DNA of 64,000 nucleotides from assembly GCA_963825075.1 (NCBI GenBank), contig CAWGRX010000009.1:186001-250000 (forward strand). The letters run 5' to 3'. Position numbers and translations under genes: made by a program. Each line of letters starts with the position of its first letter. Positions within the stretch are counted from its first letter, which is position 1. Positions 45,794-56,126 of the stretch are shown here, piece by piece. Under the pieces are notes generated by a model that was not told the origin of the DNA, made no database searches, and was given only the letters and a program-made list of their open reading frames with translations. This stretch comes from CAWAVN01 sp963825075. GTDB lineage: Bacteria; Planctomycetota; Planctomycetia; Planctomycetales; Planctomycetaceae.

Positions 45794-46856
45794 TCTCGCC
45801 GGGCAGTTCAAAAACGTGCAGCGGGGAATAGTTGCCCAAGTATTTGCCCTGTTTATCCTTGACGGCTCCGTTGCCTTGGCTGTTGCGGTTGGTGGCGGAG
45901 ACGACGACCTGCCGGCCGCCGGGATGCAGAGCCAGCGAGTGGCAGTTGCTGAGTTTTTTATAAATCCAGAAAGGCTTTTCTTCGCCCAGGCGGTGAAAGG
46001 CGAATTGCCCGCGTCCCGGCTGGCCGCTGGTGACGGTCATAAAAAAGCCTCGAGGATGCCGGGCCAGGTCGAACACAAACCCATCGTTGGAATCGCCCTG
46101 GTGCAAGGCATCTTTTGACTTGCCGGACTTCCAGTCGAAGAACCGCACGGTGGGAATGCCCAAGCCTCGGCCGGTGCTGGTCGGTTCGGAGCCTGCGACT
46201 AACAGCGTGTTCCCGTCATCGTGAAACTCCAACACGCGGATGCCCGCCACATCTTGATCCCGCTGGTAATAATGCAGCGAAGACGCGTCGATCTCGCGGA
46301 TTGATTTTCCTGTCTCCAGATCCCAGACCTTGATCTTGCCGAACAAATCCCCGCTGACAGCGGTTTTGCCATCGGGATGAATCGCCACCGCGAACACATC
46401 TTCGCCGTGATTGAGTTCTAAAAGCGATTGGCCGTCGTCCACGTTCCACAACCGAAGCAAGCCGTCCCGCCCGCAGGTCAAAAGTTTGGTGCCATCCACA
46501 CTTAAGGCGATCGACCGCACCCAGCCATCGTGGGCTTGCTCTTTTTGCCAGCGCGGCTTCGGGTTCTGTTCTTCATATGGCCACGCGATGAGGCCGCCCC
46601 ACGAGTCGGCGGTGAAGAGCAATTTCGTCTGGGAAGCAAACGCGATCGCTGTCACCCATCCGCGGTGTCCCTCGAGCGCGGGAAGCTCCTTCGGTTCCTC
46701 GCCTGCCCAATTCCAGCGGTGAACGAGGGCATCATAACCCCCCGCCGCCAGGAAGCGGCCGTCCGGACTGAACCGCACCCCGTAAACCTGCCGATCCAAC
46801 TCGATCGCCCGCACCTCCCGCGGCTCGGTCGCGGGCATCTCTTTTTGTTTGGCCAT
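45789..46856 (-). CDS. WD40 repeat protein
   Basis: A 355-residue beta-propeller without signal peptide. About seven WD40-like blades are visible: VYGVRFSPDGRFLAAGGYDA, GWVTAIAFASQTKLLFTADS, GWVRSIALSVDGTKLLTCGR with DGLLRLWNVDDG, VFAVAIHPDGKTAVSGDLFG with KIKVWDLETG, and so on. It is the last gene of a minus-strand operon behind the DUF1549 and DUF1501 genes; planctomycetes often place WD40 genes in this position. The absence of a signal peptide, while its neighbours have them, is notable. It likely works as a scaffold. Confidence 0.9.
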   Translation of the reverse strand: MAKQKEMPATEPREVRAIELDRQVYGVRFSPDGRFLAAGGYDALVHRWNWAGEEPKELPALEGHRGWVTAIAFASQTKLLFTADSWGGLIAWPYEEQNPKPRWQKEQAHDGWVRSIALSVDGTKLLTCGRDGLLRLWNVDDGQSLLELNHGEDVFAVAIHPDGKTAVSGDLFGKIKVWDLETGKSIREIDASSLHYYQRDQDVAGIRVLEFHDDGNTLLVAGSEPTSTGRGLGIPTVRFFDWKSGKSKDALHQGDSNDGFVFDLARHPRGFFMTVTSGQPGRGQFAFHRLGEEKPFWIYKKLSNCHSLALHPGGRQVVVSATNRNSQGNGAVKDKQGKYLGNYSPLHVFELPGEK

Positions 46857-46921
46857 GATCTTTATTCCAAGTCGAAGGGTATCTCAATTTAAGCAGGGAA
46901 TCTGAAAAGAAACTGCTCAGC

Positions 46922-46977
46922 TATCCGGCGAACCGGGGTGGACCACCCTGCGGGCGGTGCCCCCCTGCGGCTAATGA
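46922..46977. repeat. Variant copy of the ATTAGCCGC repeat family
   Basis: On the minus strand it reads ATTAGCCGCAGGGGGGCACC followed by GCCCGCAGGGTGGTCCACCC and CGGTTCGCC. The start matches the full element's ATTAGCCGCAGGG and the end its CCCCGGTTC, with a different centre. It sits directly after the repaired DUF1501 stop. Confidence 0.5.
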
Positions 46978-48269
46978 TTATGCCAACAATTCCGAAATGG
47001 CGCTCGATCTCATCGTGCGCGATCGGCAGCGGCTGCGTACCGTTCATGTATTGGGTGGTTTCGGGATTGATGCCCAAAGCGCGGAACCAAGTGTGGAACA
47101 TCGCACCGATGTCGTGAGCCTCCGTGACGATGTCGGTGCCCTGGGCGTTCGTTTCGCCGACGACCACGCCGGGACGAATGCCCGTACCGGCCATCGCCAG
47201 CGACCAGGCGTTCGGCCAGTGGTCGCGGCCGACCGAACCGTTGATCCGCGGCGTCCGTCCGAACTCGGCCATCACGAGGATCAACACGTGATCGAGCATC
47301 CCGCGGTCTTTCAGATCGTCCAAGAGAGCCGAGAGCGATTGATCGACTTTGGGCATCCGGCTGGCGTGGGCGTTGAAGTTGTCGCCATGCGTGTCCCAAC
47401 CGTAGGAGGTGACTTTCACAAACCGCACGCCCGCTTCCAAAAGCCTGCGGCCCAAGAGCATATGCCGGCCCAGATCGTGCTTGCCATCGCGCTCGCGGTC
47501 GGAGTCGGGGAGCCGGGATTCATCGAACAAGTCGGTCCGCTCCATCAGCTTATGGGCGACATCATAGACATAACCTTGCGCTTCGCTGCTGTCCTTCGGG
47601 TGCCGTTCCGCATAGCGGTCGTTGAACAGTTTCCGCAGCCGATTGCGGGCCAGATCGTCGGCGTCGCTCAAGCCTTCGGGGCGGAGCATGTTATCCGGCG
47701 GCTTGCCGTCGCCCAACGCGAGCGCCCCATACTTCGCCCCCAAGAAGCCGGCGTATTTGGAGATGAACCCGCCACTTCCCGGCTTGACCCAAATATAAGG
47801 CGGCAACCCGCTGGAGCAGGGGCCGAGCAATTTCGCGACCGCCGACCCCATGAAAGGATACACCACGCCGCGGTTCTTAGGATGCCCGCGGAGAATTTTG
47901 CCGATGCCCGACGAGTGGTTCGGGTCTTCGGTCCGCATGCTGCGCACGATGGACAAGAGGTGCATTCGCTTCGCGACGTTCGGCATCAGCTCGCTGATTT
48001 GGACGCCGGGCAGCGACGTGGAAATCGAGCGAAACGGCCCGCCGTACTGCGTGTTGGGCTTGGGGTCCCAGGACTCGAGTTGGCTCATCCCGCCGTCGAG
48101 CCATGAGCAGCAGCACTTGTTTTTCCTTGGACTTCAGCTGCTCGGCCACGGCGGGTTTGAGAAACGTCCCCAATCCGAACCCGGCGGCCGATCCCGCGAG
48201 TCCGCCCAACATCCGCCGCCGGGAGATCTGATGTTCCCAAGGCTGGCATCGGTGAGTTTGTCTTTTCAT
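46978..48269 (-). CDS. DUF1501 protein, second copy (two frameshifts)
   Basis: Partner of the DUF1549/1553 protein just upstream. The N-terminus is MKRQTHRCQPWEHQISRRRM with a Tat-like signal, then KEKQVLLL. An extra base at about 48104 (CTC-A-TGG) breaks the frame; repaired it continues WLDGGMSQLESWDPKP, a family hallmark. Further marks are MAEFGRTPRINGSVGRDHWP and MNGTQPLPIAHDEIER. A second extra base at about 46999 replaces the natural ending ISELLA-stop with a read-through to 46889 that crosses a repeat; the family normally ends in this way. Repaired length is about 430 residues. Confidence 0.85.
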
Positions 48270-48289
48270 CGCGCTCTTCCATTCCGACG

Positions 48290-49963
48290 TTAGTGATTCA
48301 CGCAAAATCCCGTGGAGGCCACGAGTGCCCAGGCGAGTTGGCTGAGGGCGTCGTCGCGGCGGTGTTTGTTTTCTTTGAGGTAGAGGGCGACATCGTTATA
48401 GTCTGAGGCGCTGGGTTCGCGGGACAGAATGCTCAGGAACAATTCCTCGGCCGCTTGCTCATCGTCGCTGAGCTTCGCGAGCCGATCGATCAGGTTGCCT
48501 GCCTTGCGGTCGAACAATCTCAAGACGCGTTTGTCGTTGAGTACAAACAAAGCGGCCTTCACGGTGGGGGCGAATTCGTATTCGGGTTCCTTGGGCGGGT
48601 TGGCGAAGGTTTTGATAAACAATTCCTGGAGCGTTTTGAGATCTTTAACGTCGGCCACGATTTCCTCGGCGGTTTTGTTTTGATATTTTTCCTGGCTGCG
48701 ATAGCGGTCCAACTCGCCGGTGGCGGTGAGCACGCTCCAGAACAAAGTCTCCGCCGTCAGATGCTTTTCCCGCATCAGGGCAAACGATTCCAAAGGCGGC
48801 GCGGCTTGGCCGGCGGGCAGGATGCTTGTCCGCTGATAGGCTTCGGTGCGGGCGAGCGTCCGCCACATCCATTTGAAGTCGAATTTCTGCTTGGCCCATT
48901 CCTCGGCGAGAAGCTTCAAAAGTTCGGGATGCGACGGCGGGTTGTCGGGGTGATGCAAGTCCAAGGGGTTGACGAGGCCGTGGCCCATCATCACGAACCA
49001 CATCAGGTTCGCCGAGTGCCGGCGGAAGAGTTCGTTGTCGGCGGCGGGCAGACCCTCGGCGAGTTGGGAGAGCGGGCTGAACTTGGGCACGCCCGGCGTG
49101 CGTTTTTTGCGGTCGGGCGGTTCGAGATATTCCTCGCCCTTGGCGAACGTGGGGATCGTCAATTCGCCGCGACCGGGAACGACGGGGCCGGTTTTTAAGG
49201 GCACCTGATCGAACACCGACATGAAGTCCCGCTTCTCGGTGAGCAGCTTTTCCCCGACCGCCGGGAATTTCACATCGTTTCGCTGCGTAATGTTCGTGAA
49301 GAACATGTGCAGGCCCTGGAAATCTTGTTGCTTGTAGTGGTCGATCGTGAGATGGTCATGGCATTGGGCGCATTGCCAATCCACGCCCGCGAACAGACGC
49401 CCCACGTCGCGGGTCAGCCCCGGCACATCGACCTCGGCCATCGCCCCCTCTTTGGTGAGCCGGGCCGTCAGAAAGTACGCCGCCCCTCGGTTGTTCTCAT
49501 CGTCGGCGGGCGGATCGAGCATCGCCTGCACCATCTCCGCCCAGGATTTGTTCGCTTCGAACGAAGTCCTTAAAAACTTCGTCCACTCCGCGTTGTTGCC
49601 CCGGCGTTCCATCAACAGGACGTGAAACTGCTCCTGCATGTGCCGGGGGTATTCCGGGCTTTCGAGCAGTTGATCGATCAGTTGGTCGCGCTTATCCGGG
49701 GAGTTGTCGGCGAGAAACTTTCGCGTCTCGGCCGCGGTGGGAATCCGGCCGATGAGATCCAGATATATCCGCCGCACGAACTCCGCATCGCCCGACCGCT
49801 TGCCGGCGGGAACGTCGCCCCACTTGGCCGCGATCAAACGGTCAATCCGCGCGGGCAACGGCTCGTCGGCGTTCGCGGCGGAAACGTAAAACACCGCCTG
49901 CACGAACAGCCCGGCCAATCCCCATCTCAACAAAGCCCCATCTCGCACGTTCTGGCTCCCCAA
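48290..49963 (-). CDS. DUF1549/DUF1553 protein, compact form
   Basis: A 557-residue exported protein, shorter than its relative at 10410 because it lacks the N-terminal cytochrome domain. Signal peptide residues 1-32 (GLAGLFVQAVFYVSAANA); DUF1549 with RRIYLDLIGRIPTAAETRKF and the heme-like CAQCHDHLTIDHYKQQDFQG; DUF1553 with HSANLMWFVMMGHGLVNPLD and the ending LSQLAWALVASTGFCVNH. It heads an operon with DUF1501 (20 bases apart) and WD40. Function unknown; probably extracytoplasmic. Confidence 0.9.
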   Translation of the reverse strand: MGSQNVRDGALLRWGLAGLFVQAVFYVSAANADEPLPARIDRLIAAKWGDVPAGKRSGDAEFVRRIYLDLIGRIPTAAETRKFLADNSPDKRDQLIDQLLESPEYPRHMQEQFHVLLMERRGNNAEWTKFLRTSFEANKSWAEMVQAMLDPPADDENNRGAAYFLTARLTKEGAMAEVDVPGLTRDVGRLFAGVDWQCAQCHDHLTIDHYKQQDFQGLHMFFTNITQRNDVKFPAVGEKLLTEKRDFMSVFDQVPLKTGPVVPGRGELTIPTFAKGEEYLEPPDRKKRTPGVPKFSPLSQLAEGLPAADNELFRRHSANLMWFVMMGHGLVNPLDLHHPDNPPSHPELLKLLAEEWAKQKFDFKWMWRTLARTEAYQRTSILPAGQAAPPLESFALMREKHLTAETLFWSVLTATGELDRYRSQEKYQNKTAEEIVADVKDLKTLQELFIKTFANPPKEPEYEFAPTVKAALFVLNDKRVLRLFDRKAGNLIDRLAKLSDDEQAAEELFLSILSREPSASDYNDVALYLKENKHRRDDALSQLAWALVASTGFCVNH

Positions 49964-50123
49964 TGGATCAAGTTGTTCCTTTGCTCATTTCAAATTAACC
50001 AACATCGCAGGATTCATCAATGGAGATTGATGTTTTCCATTTTGCAAAACCGGTCCTTCTCAAATTCGGTATTTGCTACAATTCGTTAAACGATTTGCGG
50101 CTGTTTGTTATCGGTCAGCTTGA

Positions 50124-52175
50124 ATGTTGGGAGGAATGCACCAAATGCGGAAAAACCGATCTTCGCGATGGCCGGTTGTCTTCGGTTTTGTAGTCGGCGG
50201 TTTGGGGATGGCGTTGGCGATTGCGGCTCAACCGTCTTCCGATAAGCACCAGCCGGCGAAAGCGAAATCCGCTCCGAATGTTCCCAACGCGAAACCGGTA
50301 TTTGAACTGACCGCGACGGATGGCGAGGTCATCCCCATCCCGATGAAGATGCCGCCGCGGCTCACCGTGCTATGTTTCTTGGGGGCGGAATGTCCCTTGG
50401 CCCGGTTGTACGGTCCGCGCTTGCAAAAGTTGGCCGATGCGTTCCAAGCGAACGGTGTGCGATTCGTGGGCATCAACAGCAATCGCCAGGATTCGATGGC
50501 CGACGTGCGGAAGTACGTCAAAGAACATCGCCTGACGTTTCCCGTCGTCAAAGACTACGACAACAAAGCCGCGGACTATTTCGAAGCGACTCGCACACCC
50601 GAGGTCGTCGTGCTCGATCAGGCGGGCGGGATTGGCTATCGCGGGCGAATCGACGACCAATACGAACCGGGCATCGCCCGCACCAAACCCGAACGGCAGG
50701 ATTTGAAAATCGCCCTCGAGGAATTGCTCGCACGAAAGACGCCGAGCGTGCCTCGCACCGAACCGGCGGGGTGTTTGATCGGGAAGATTCGCAAAACCGA
50801 AACGACAACGAAGCTCACCTACTGTCAAAGAGATTTCCCGCATCCTCAACGAGCACTGCGTGGAATGCCATCGCGCGGGAGAGATCGGGCCGTTTTCGCT
50901 GACCGAGTATGATGAAGTCACAGGCTGGGGCGAGACGATGCTGGAAGTCATCGACGACGGCCGGATGCCGCCGTGGCACGCCAATCCCCAGTACGGACAT
51001 TTTGCCAACGCCCGGCACATGCCCGACGCCGATAAACAGGCCCTCCGCAAGTGGGTCCTGGGCGGGATGCCCTTCGGCGATCCGGCGGACTTGCCCGAAC
51101 CGTTCCAAACCGCCGCCGGCTGGCAACTGCCGCGAAAACCCGACCAGGTCATCGCCATGAACAATACGCCCTTTAAAGTCCCGGCCGACGGCGTCGTGGA
51201 ATATCAATACTTCGTCATCGATCCGGGATTTCAAAGAGGACAAGTGGATCACCGCGGCCCAGGTCATTCCGGGGAACCCCGCCGTGGTGCATCATTGCAT
51301 CGTCTTTGTTCGGCCGCCCGACGGGGCCGAGTACCGGGGCGTCGGTTGGCTCACGGGCTACGTCCCCGGCCAACGGACCGCGATGTTGCCGGCCGGTTAT
51401 GCCCGCCGAGTTCCCGCGGGTTCGCGACTGGTGTTCCAGATGCACTACACGCCCACCGGCACCCCGCAAACAGACCTCACCAAGATCGGCCTGATCTTCG
51501 GCAAGGACGCACGACATCACGCACGAAGTCTCCACGCTGACCGCGCTCAATCACGATTTTGAAATCCCGCCCGGCCATCCGGACTATCCGGTCTCCGCCG
51601 GCATCTCCCGGTTGCCCGCGAAGGGGGAAATCCTCGCGATCACGCCGCACATGCACTACCGCGGCAAATCGTTTCGCGTGTTCGCCGAGCGGGGCGATGA
51701 AACGGAGATCCTGCTCGATGTTCCGCGTTACGATTTCAACTGGCAGCACATCTACGAACTCGCCGAGCCTTTGCCTTTAAAGTCCATTACCAAATTGCGG
51801 TTCACCGCCCGCTTCGACAACTCCGCCAAAAACCCGTTCAATCCCGATCCCAAGCGGCACGTGACCTGGGGCGATCAGACCTGGGAGGAAATGGCGATCG
51901 GATTTTTTGAAGTCGCCGTGCCCCGCGGCACCAACGTCGATCGCTTCCACAAACAACAAACCGCTCCGAAAGACACCCCCCAGCGCCGGCAAAAAATCCA
52001 AGCCTTCGTGGACCGCTTTTTCAAAAGGTTCGACGCCAACGGCGACGGCGTGATCCTCAAAACCGAACTGCCCCTCGCCCAACAGCGCTACGGCTTTCGC
52101 CAATTCGATCTGGATGGCGACAACCGCATCGAACCGGGGGAAATCCAATCCCACGCAGAGGCGAGGAGTTTTTGA
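50124..52175 (+). CDS. Redoxin - cytochrome c - copper-monooxygenase-like - EF-hand fusion (three frameshifts)
   Basis: A single gene of about 680 codons. Parts in order: signal peptide (VVFGFVVGGLGMALAIAAQP); thioredoxin/AhpC-like redoxin domain with FLGAECPLARLYGPRL (only one Cys at the active site); heme motif CVECHRAGEIGPF; a domain like the type II copper ascorbate-dependent monooxygenases (NPAVVHHCIVFVRPP, TPHMHYRGKSFRVFAERGD); and a pair of EF-hand loops (DANGDGVILKTEL, DLDGDNRIEPGEI). The frame shifts at about 50826 (YC/KEISRIL), 51232 (GF/KEDKW) and 51512 (KDA/DITHEV). Each is one extra base, so the original frame returns after the third. Likely an exported redox enzyme. Confidence 0.8.
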
Positions 52176-52244
52176 TTGAGATAAATCCGAGTCTCGGAAC
52201 CCAGAACAAATCTCAAATCCAAAATCCGACGATGGAAAACTTTT

Positions 52245-52322
52245 GGAACACTAATCTTCGCTAATAAACGCTAATCATGCAGAACTTTTTTATTAGCGAA
52301 GATTAGTGAGAATTAGTGTTCC
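52245..52322. repeat. ACTAATCTTCGCTAAT hairpin element
   Basis: GGAACACTAATCTTCGCTAA on the left pairs with TTAGCGAAGATTAGTG on the right, and the outer GGAACACTAAT also pairs with ATTAGTGTTCC at the far end. It is about 78 bases, AT-rich against its surroundings, and without coding capacity. Confidence 0.7.
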
Positions 52323-52390
52323 CATCTTCAAATTTTTCATTCGTGTTATCCGTTTTATCCGTGGTGCTCTCCATTTGAATCGACCGCTTT

Positions 52391-53631
52391 GTGACTCGGC
52401 TTTTTGATCGTGTTTTTGGTTGGACGGTGGATCATCCGTGGTGGGTGGGGCTTTTTATCATTGCGCTCAGCGGTTTGGCGGGGCTCGGATATATTGCTCC
52501 GGAAAAGTTGACGGGGCTTTTTCGATCCGCCGAGGCCGAGCCTGCGAAATGGTCGCCGACTCCGGAGCGAAATGCACGCAGGGGGCCGAATGTCGAACCG
52601 GTGCGGCTGAACGATGCCGATGTGATTTTGGTGGTGGAGTCCGAGGACATCTTCACGCCGGCCGGCGCGGAGGCGCTGCGGGCGATCGTGCGGTCGCTCG
52701 AAGGCTTGGATTACGTCGAAAGCGTGTTCTGGATGGACCGCGTGCCGGTGCTGAATGTGTTCGGGCTCAGGGAGTCGCTGTTCCCCAGCTCGGATGCGTC
52801 GTCCCGGCAGTTCGCGGCGGCTCGCGAAAAAGCCCTCGAACATCCTTTGGTCGGCGGACAGTTGTTGTCTCCCGACGGGCGAACGCTGTTGATGATGATC
52901 AAGCTCGATTGGCTGTTCGTGACCAGCGACGAGGATTGCACCGCGCATCTCAAACAGGTCGCCCAAGAAGCGGCTTTACAATATCCCGACGCGAAGTTTT
53001 CGTTTCTGGTCACCGGGCGGGTGCCGATCTATTTGACCTTCATGGAGGCCCAGCGGAAGAACCGTTGGAATTATCAAATTGTCGGTTATGCCAGTGTGTT
53101 TTTGATGGCGCTGATTCTGTTCCGCGGGCTGCGGGCGGTGATGATCGTGTCGCTCGCCCCTTGCCTGGGCGTGTTCTGGTCGCTGGGCCTTTTGCATTTT
53201 TTTGATTTGCAGGACAACCCGTTTAACGATGTCGTGCTGCCGGTGCTATTGAGTCTGGTCGCCCTCACGGACGGCGTGCATTTGATGGTCGAAATCCGCC
53301 GGCAGCGCGGCAACGGACTGTCGCCGCGGGAAGCCGCCCGCGCGGGGATTTGCAAAGTCGGCCTGGCCTGCGGACTCACGTCTCTCACCACGGCCATCGG
53401 CTTCGGTTCGCTGGGCCTGGCGCATCACGAGATTGTCCGCGAGTTCGGCTGGAGCTGCGTCATTGGGGTCGTGCTCGCGTTCCTGGCCGTGATTACGGTC
53501 ATTCCCCTCGCTTGCTCGACCTGGCTGGGATCGAAAATCCATCTCGGGCAGGAAAAAGCCATCATCCATCGGCATTTGAATCGCATCGGCGGCGTGATTG
53601 CCTGGGTGCTCCGGCAGGCGAAGCTCGTCGA
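52391..53631 (+). CDS. MMPL/RND-superfamily transporter, N-terminal part (frameshifted)
   Basis: First half of an MMPL/HpnN-like exporter that moves lipids or hydrophobic compounds. TM1 is WWVGLFIIALSGLAGLGYIA; a periplasmic loop follows (VILVVESEDIFTPAGAEALR); then four or five membrane helices of the sterol-sensing-like domain, including DVVLPVLLSLVALTDGVHLM, with the charged Asp of the relay, and ACGLTSLTTAIGFGSLGLAH. The frame is lost at about 53632 after RQAKLVE. Start is GTG at 52391. No partner gene is adjacent. Confidence 0.8.
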
Positions 53632-54734
53632 GCGCCGTCGGCGTGTTGTCCACGGTGATCTTGGCGGGCGTGTCGCTGACACTGCGTCCCGACGAACGCC
53701 GATCGAACGCGCTGCCCGCTGCTTCCGAAGCCTCCGTCGCCATCGACCACATGGACCGCGCGTTCGGCGGCTTGGAAATGGGCCTGGTAGAAGTCCGCTG
53801 GTCCGATGAGGTGCCGGAGGATTCCCCGGAAATCCTCACCGCCGTGAGCCGGGTCAATGAACTCCTCACGAAGGAAGACCTGATCGGGCATCCGCTGTCG
53901 ATGCGGAATTTCGTCGATGTGTTGCCCGGCGAAGGGCGGGCGGAGGACCGCATGCCGCTGTTGGAACTGATGCCGCCGCCGCTGAAGCGGGCGTTTTATC
54001 AGCCGGAGCAAAGGCGGGCGGTGGTCAATTTCCGCGTGCAGGATTTGGGCATCGCCCAATACGGCCCGGTCTTCACGCGGATTCAACACGGACTGAAAGA
54101 CCTCCAGAAACAGCATCCCCAATTCCATTTCGAACTGACCGGCTCTCCGGTCAGGCGGTGGGAGAACCTGTATCAGATCGTAACGGACCTGGCCCTCAGC
54201 CTGGGGAGCGCTTCGTTCATTATTTTTTTGACGTTGATGCTCGCCTACCGCTCGCTGCGGCTAGGCTTGATCGCGGTGATCCCGAACCTGTTTCCGTTGG
54301 CGGTGACGGGGACCTATCTGGTGGCGACCGGGCAAGCTTTGGAACTGGCGAGCGTGTGCGCGTTCACGGTGTGCTTGGGGATTGCGGTGGACGATACGAT
54401 CCACTTCCTCACGCGGTATCGGGAGGAACTCAAAACCGCGACGATTACCGAGGCGATTCAGCGGGCGTTCATCGGCACCGGGACCGCGCTGATTATGACG
54501 ACGCTGGTACTGGTCGTCGGATTCGCGACCGTGATGTTTAGCGACATGCGCGACCAGCGAATCTTCGCCACGATGGGCGGGCTGACGATTTCCTCCGCCC
54601 TGTTCGGCGACTTGGTCTTTTTGCCCGCGCTCTTGTCCCTGTTCGGGAAACGAGGATCCTCCGCAGGTTCGCCGGCCGGACCTTCGCAGGGGGCTGGTCA
54701 AAGAGATATTGCCCGAAACGAAGGCATTTCTTAA
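53632..54734 (+). CDS. MMPL/RND-superfamily transporter, C-terminal part (frameshifted)
   Basis: Continuation of the transporter that starts at 52391, beginning AVGVLSTVILAGVSLTLRPD. It has the second periplasmic loop (MDRAFGGLEMGLVEVRWSDE) and TM7-TM12, with the second relay motif CLGIAVDDTIHFLTRYREEL and the ending FGDLVFLPALLSLFGKRG. The two halves together give about 780 residues, a normal size for the family. A single surplus base joins them. Confidence 0.8.
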
Positions 54735-54802
54735 CCTCTCTGAGCCAGGTTGACCCCTGTGTTGTGGAAACCATTTGCCTCTTCGGTCTGTGAGACCTCG
54801 TG

Positions 54803-55585
54803 ATGACGAAAACCTTGGTCCGTTCCGTGGTGCGGTCTTTGCGAAATTCATTCCGCAACCCGCCACCCCCACCCGCCGAGACGAACGCCTATGAATCGCG
54901 CTACGAGATGCACGCGCAGCGGTTTGGGGGCGATGTGTCGGTGGGGGAAGGCGATTACGACGAAATCGGACGCATCGAATTGGAATTGCTCCTCATGGAA
55001 GGGTTGAAGCCCGGCGGGACTCTGGTCGATCTCGGCTGCGGGAACGGCCGCCTGGCGGCGCACGTCATCCCAATCTTGAATTCCCAGGCGGCTTATATTG
55101 GCATCGACATTTCGAAAACGTATTTGCAGCAGGGAGCACGGCGAGTTGACGAGATGCTTCCCCGCCGCTCCTGCCGAGTGCAGTGGGTGCACCAAACCGG
55201 CCCCGACTTTCCTCTCGACGAGCACAGCGTCGATGTGATGTGCACCTTCTCGGTGTTTACCCACATGGAAAACGAGGACACCTATCTTTACTTGAAGTCG
55301 GCCTTGAGAGTCGTCAAACCGGGGGGCAAGTTCATTTTTTCTTGTCTTCCGCTGGACTTGGCCTACGCCCGGCGGATTTTCTTAGAGGAAGCCGACTTGC
55401 CGTTGGAGGTCCGCTGGCAGCGCGTCCGCAACGTGGTCACGTCGAAAGACCTTATGTCCGACTTGTCCGAGATGGCGGGCTGGAAGGTGCTCCGGTGGTA
55501 CGAAGGCGAAAAGAATAACATCGGCCGGCCCGGCAGCACCCTGCGCCCCTTGGGCCAATCGTCTTGCGTACTGGAAGCTCCCTAA
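54803..55585 (+). CDS. Class I SAM-dependent methyltransferase
   Basis: A 260-residue enzyme with the SAM motif LVDLGCGNGRLAAHVIP (motif I), AAYIGIDISKTYLQQGARRV (acidic loop), SVDVMCTFSVFTHMENED (motif IV region) and RVVKPGGKFIFSCLP. The substrate is unknown. The first 35 residues are basic and Pro-rich (SVVRSLRNSFRNPPPPPAET) and may be a linker. Start ATG 54803; GTG at 54800 is also in frame. Confidence 0.9.
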   Translation: MTKTLVRSVVRSLRNSFRNPPPPPAETNAYESRYEMHAQRFGGDVSVGEGDYDEIGRIELELLLMEGLKPGGTLVDLGCGNGRLAAHVIPILNSQAAYIGIDISKTYLQQGARRVDEMLPRRSCRVQWVHQTGPDFPLDEHSVDVMCTFSVFTHMENEDTYLYLKSALRVVKPGGKFIFSCLPLDLAYARRIFLEEADLPLEVRWQRVRNVVTSKDLMSDLSEMAGWKVLRWYEGEKNNIGRPGSTLRPLGQSSCVLEAP

Positions 55586-55618
55586 AGCCTTGCGACCATT
55601 GCCTTCCCGCGCCTCTTT

Positions 55619-55875
55619 CACCTCCCCTTGGGGAGGTCGGACGCGGTAGCGGCCGGGTGGGGGAAGCGTCTGATTACGAGGCGATTTTCAACTCGGCAAA
55701 TGAACCGACCAATGCGAGCGAAATCGCCGACGCCCCATTGCAAGGGATCGGGCGATTGGGGGGACATGCTCCGAATTTCAGCGACCGGGAAGCCGAAACC
55801 TCACGCCGCCAACCTCATTCTCCAATCGCTGGCAGAGCCCCACCCGGCCGCTGCCGCCCTCCCCTCCGGAAGGTG
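55619..55875. repeat. CACCTCCCC inverted-repeat element spanning the methyltransferase-metF gap
   Basis: The left arm (55619-55668: CACCTCCCCTTGGGGAGGTC, then GCGGCCGGGTGGGGG) faces a right arm (55836-55875) which read backwards gives CACCTTCCGGAGGGGAGGGC and GCAGCGGCCGGGTGGGGCT. They enclose about 165 bases without a supportable gene. The whole 541-base gap 55586-56126 otherwise shows no gene; the metF promoter is not apparent. Confidence 0.65.
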
Positions 55876-56126
55876 AAATTTGCTGCTGATCATCACACAA
55901 AAAGATCATCAGCGTCCGCCCCCGATTCGCCGGGAGAGCCAGTTTTCCGGCCGACTTTTCTCCCAAGGTCAAACCGCCTTCTTGACGAAGCGTGTTTGTT
56001 TGACACAATGGAGAGTTTGTAGATTTCCCCACACACCTAAAGAATAAAGATTGCCCAACCGTGTCCGAACCCCGCTTAGCGAACACGCAAACACACATCG
56101 GACGCGACGGCAGCAAGGAATTGTCC

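Noticed and set aside
46997..48106. 369-codon plus-strand frame opposite the second DUF1501 gene
   Set aside because: The minus strand carries DUF1501 hallmarks such as MAEFGRTP and DHWPNAWS, so the plus frame is a shadow.
50826..51240. Programmed +1 frameshifting at CAA-AGA in the redoxin gene
   Set aside because: Both sites contain TCAAAGAG, which looks like a shared slippery context, but the other breaks in the window have unrelated contexts and no conserved stimulatory structure is visible. Error is simpler, so I report only the general pattern.
55586..56126. SAM or cobalamin riboswitch upstream of metF
   Set aside because: The gap contains inverted-repeat DNA but none of the conserved core sequences of those riboswitches that I can recognise.
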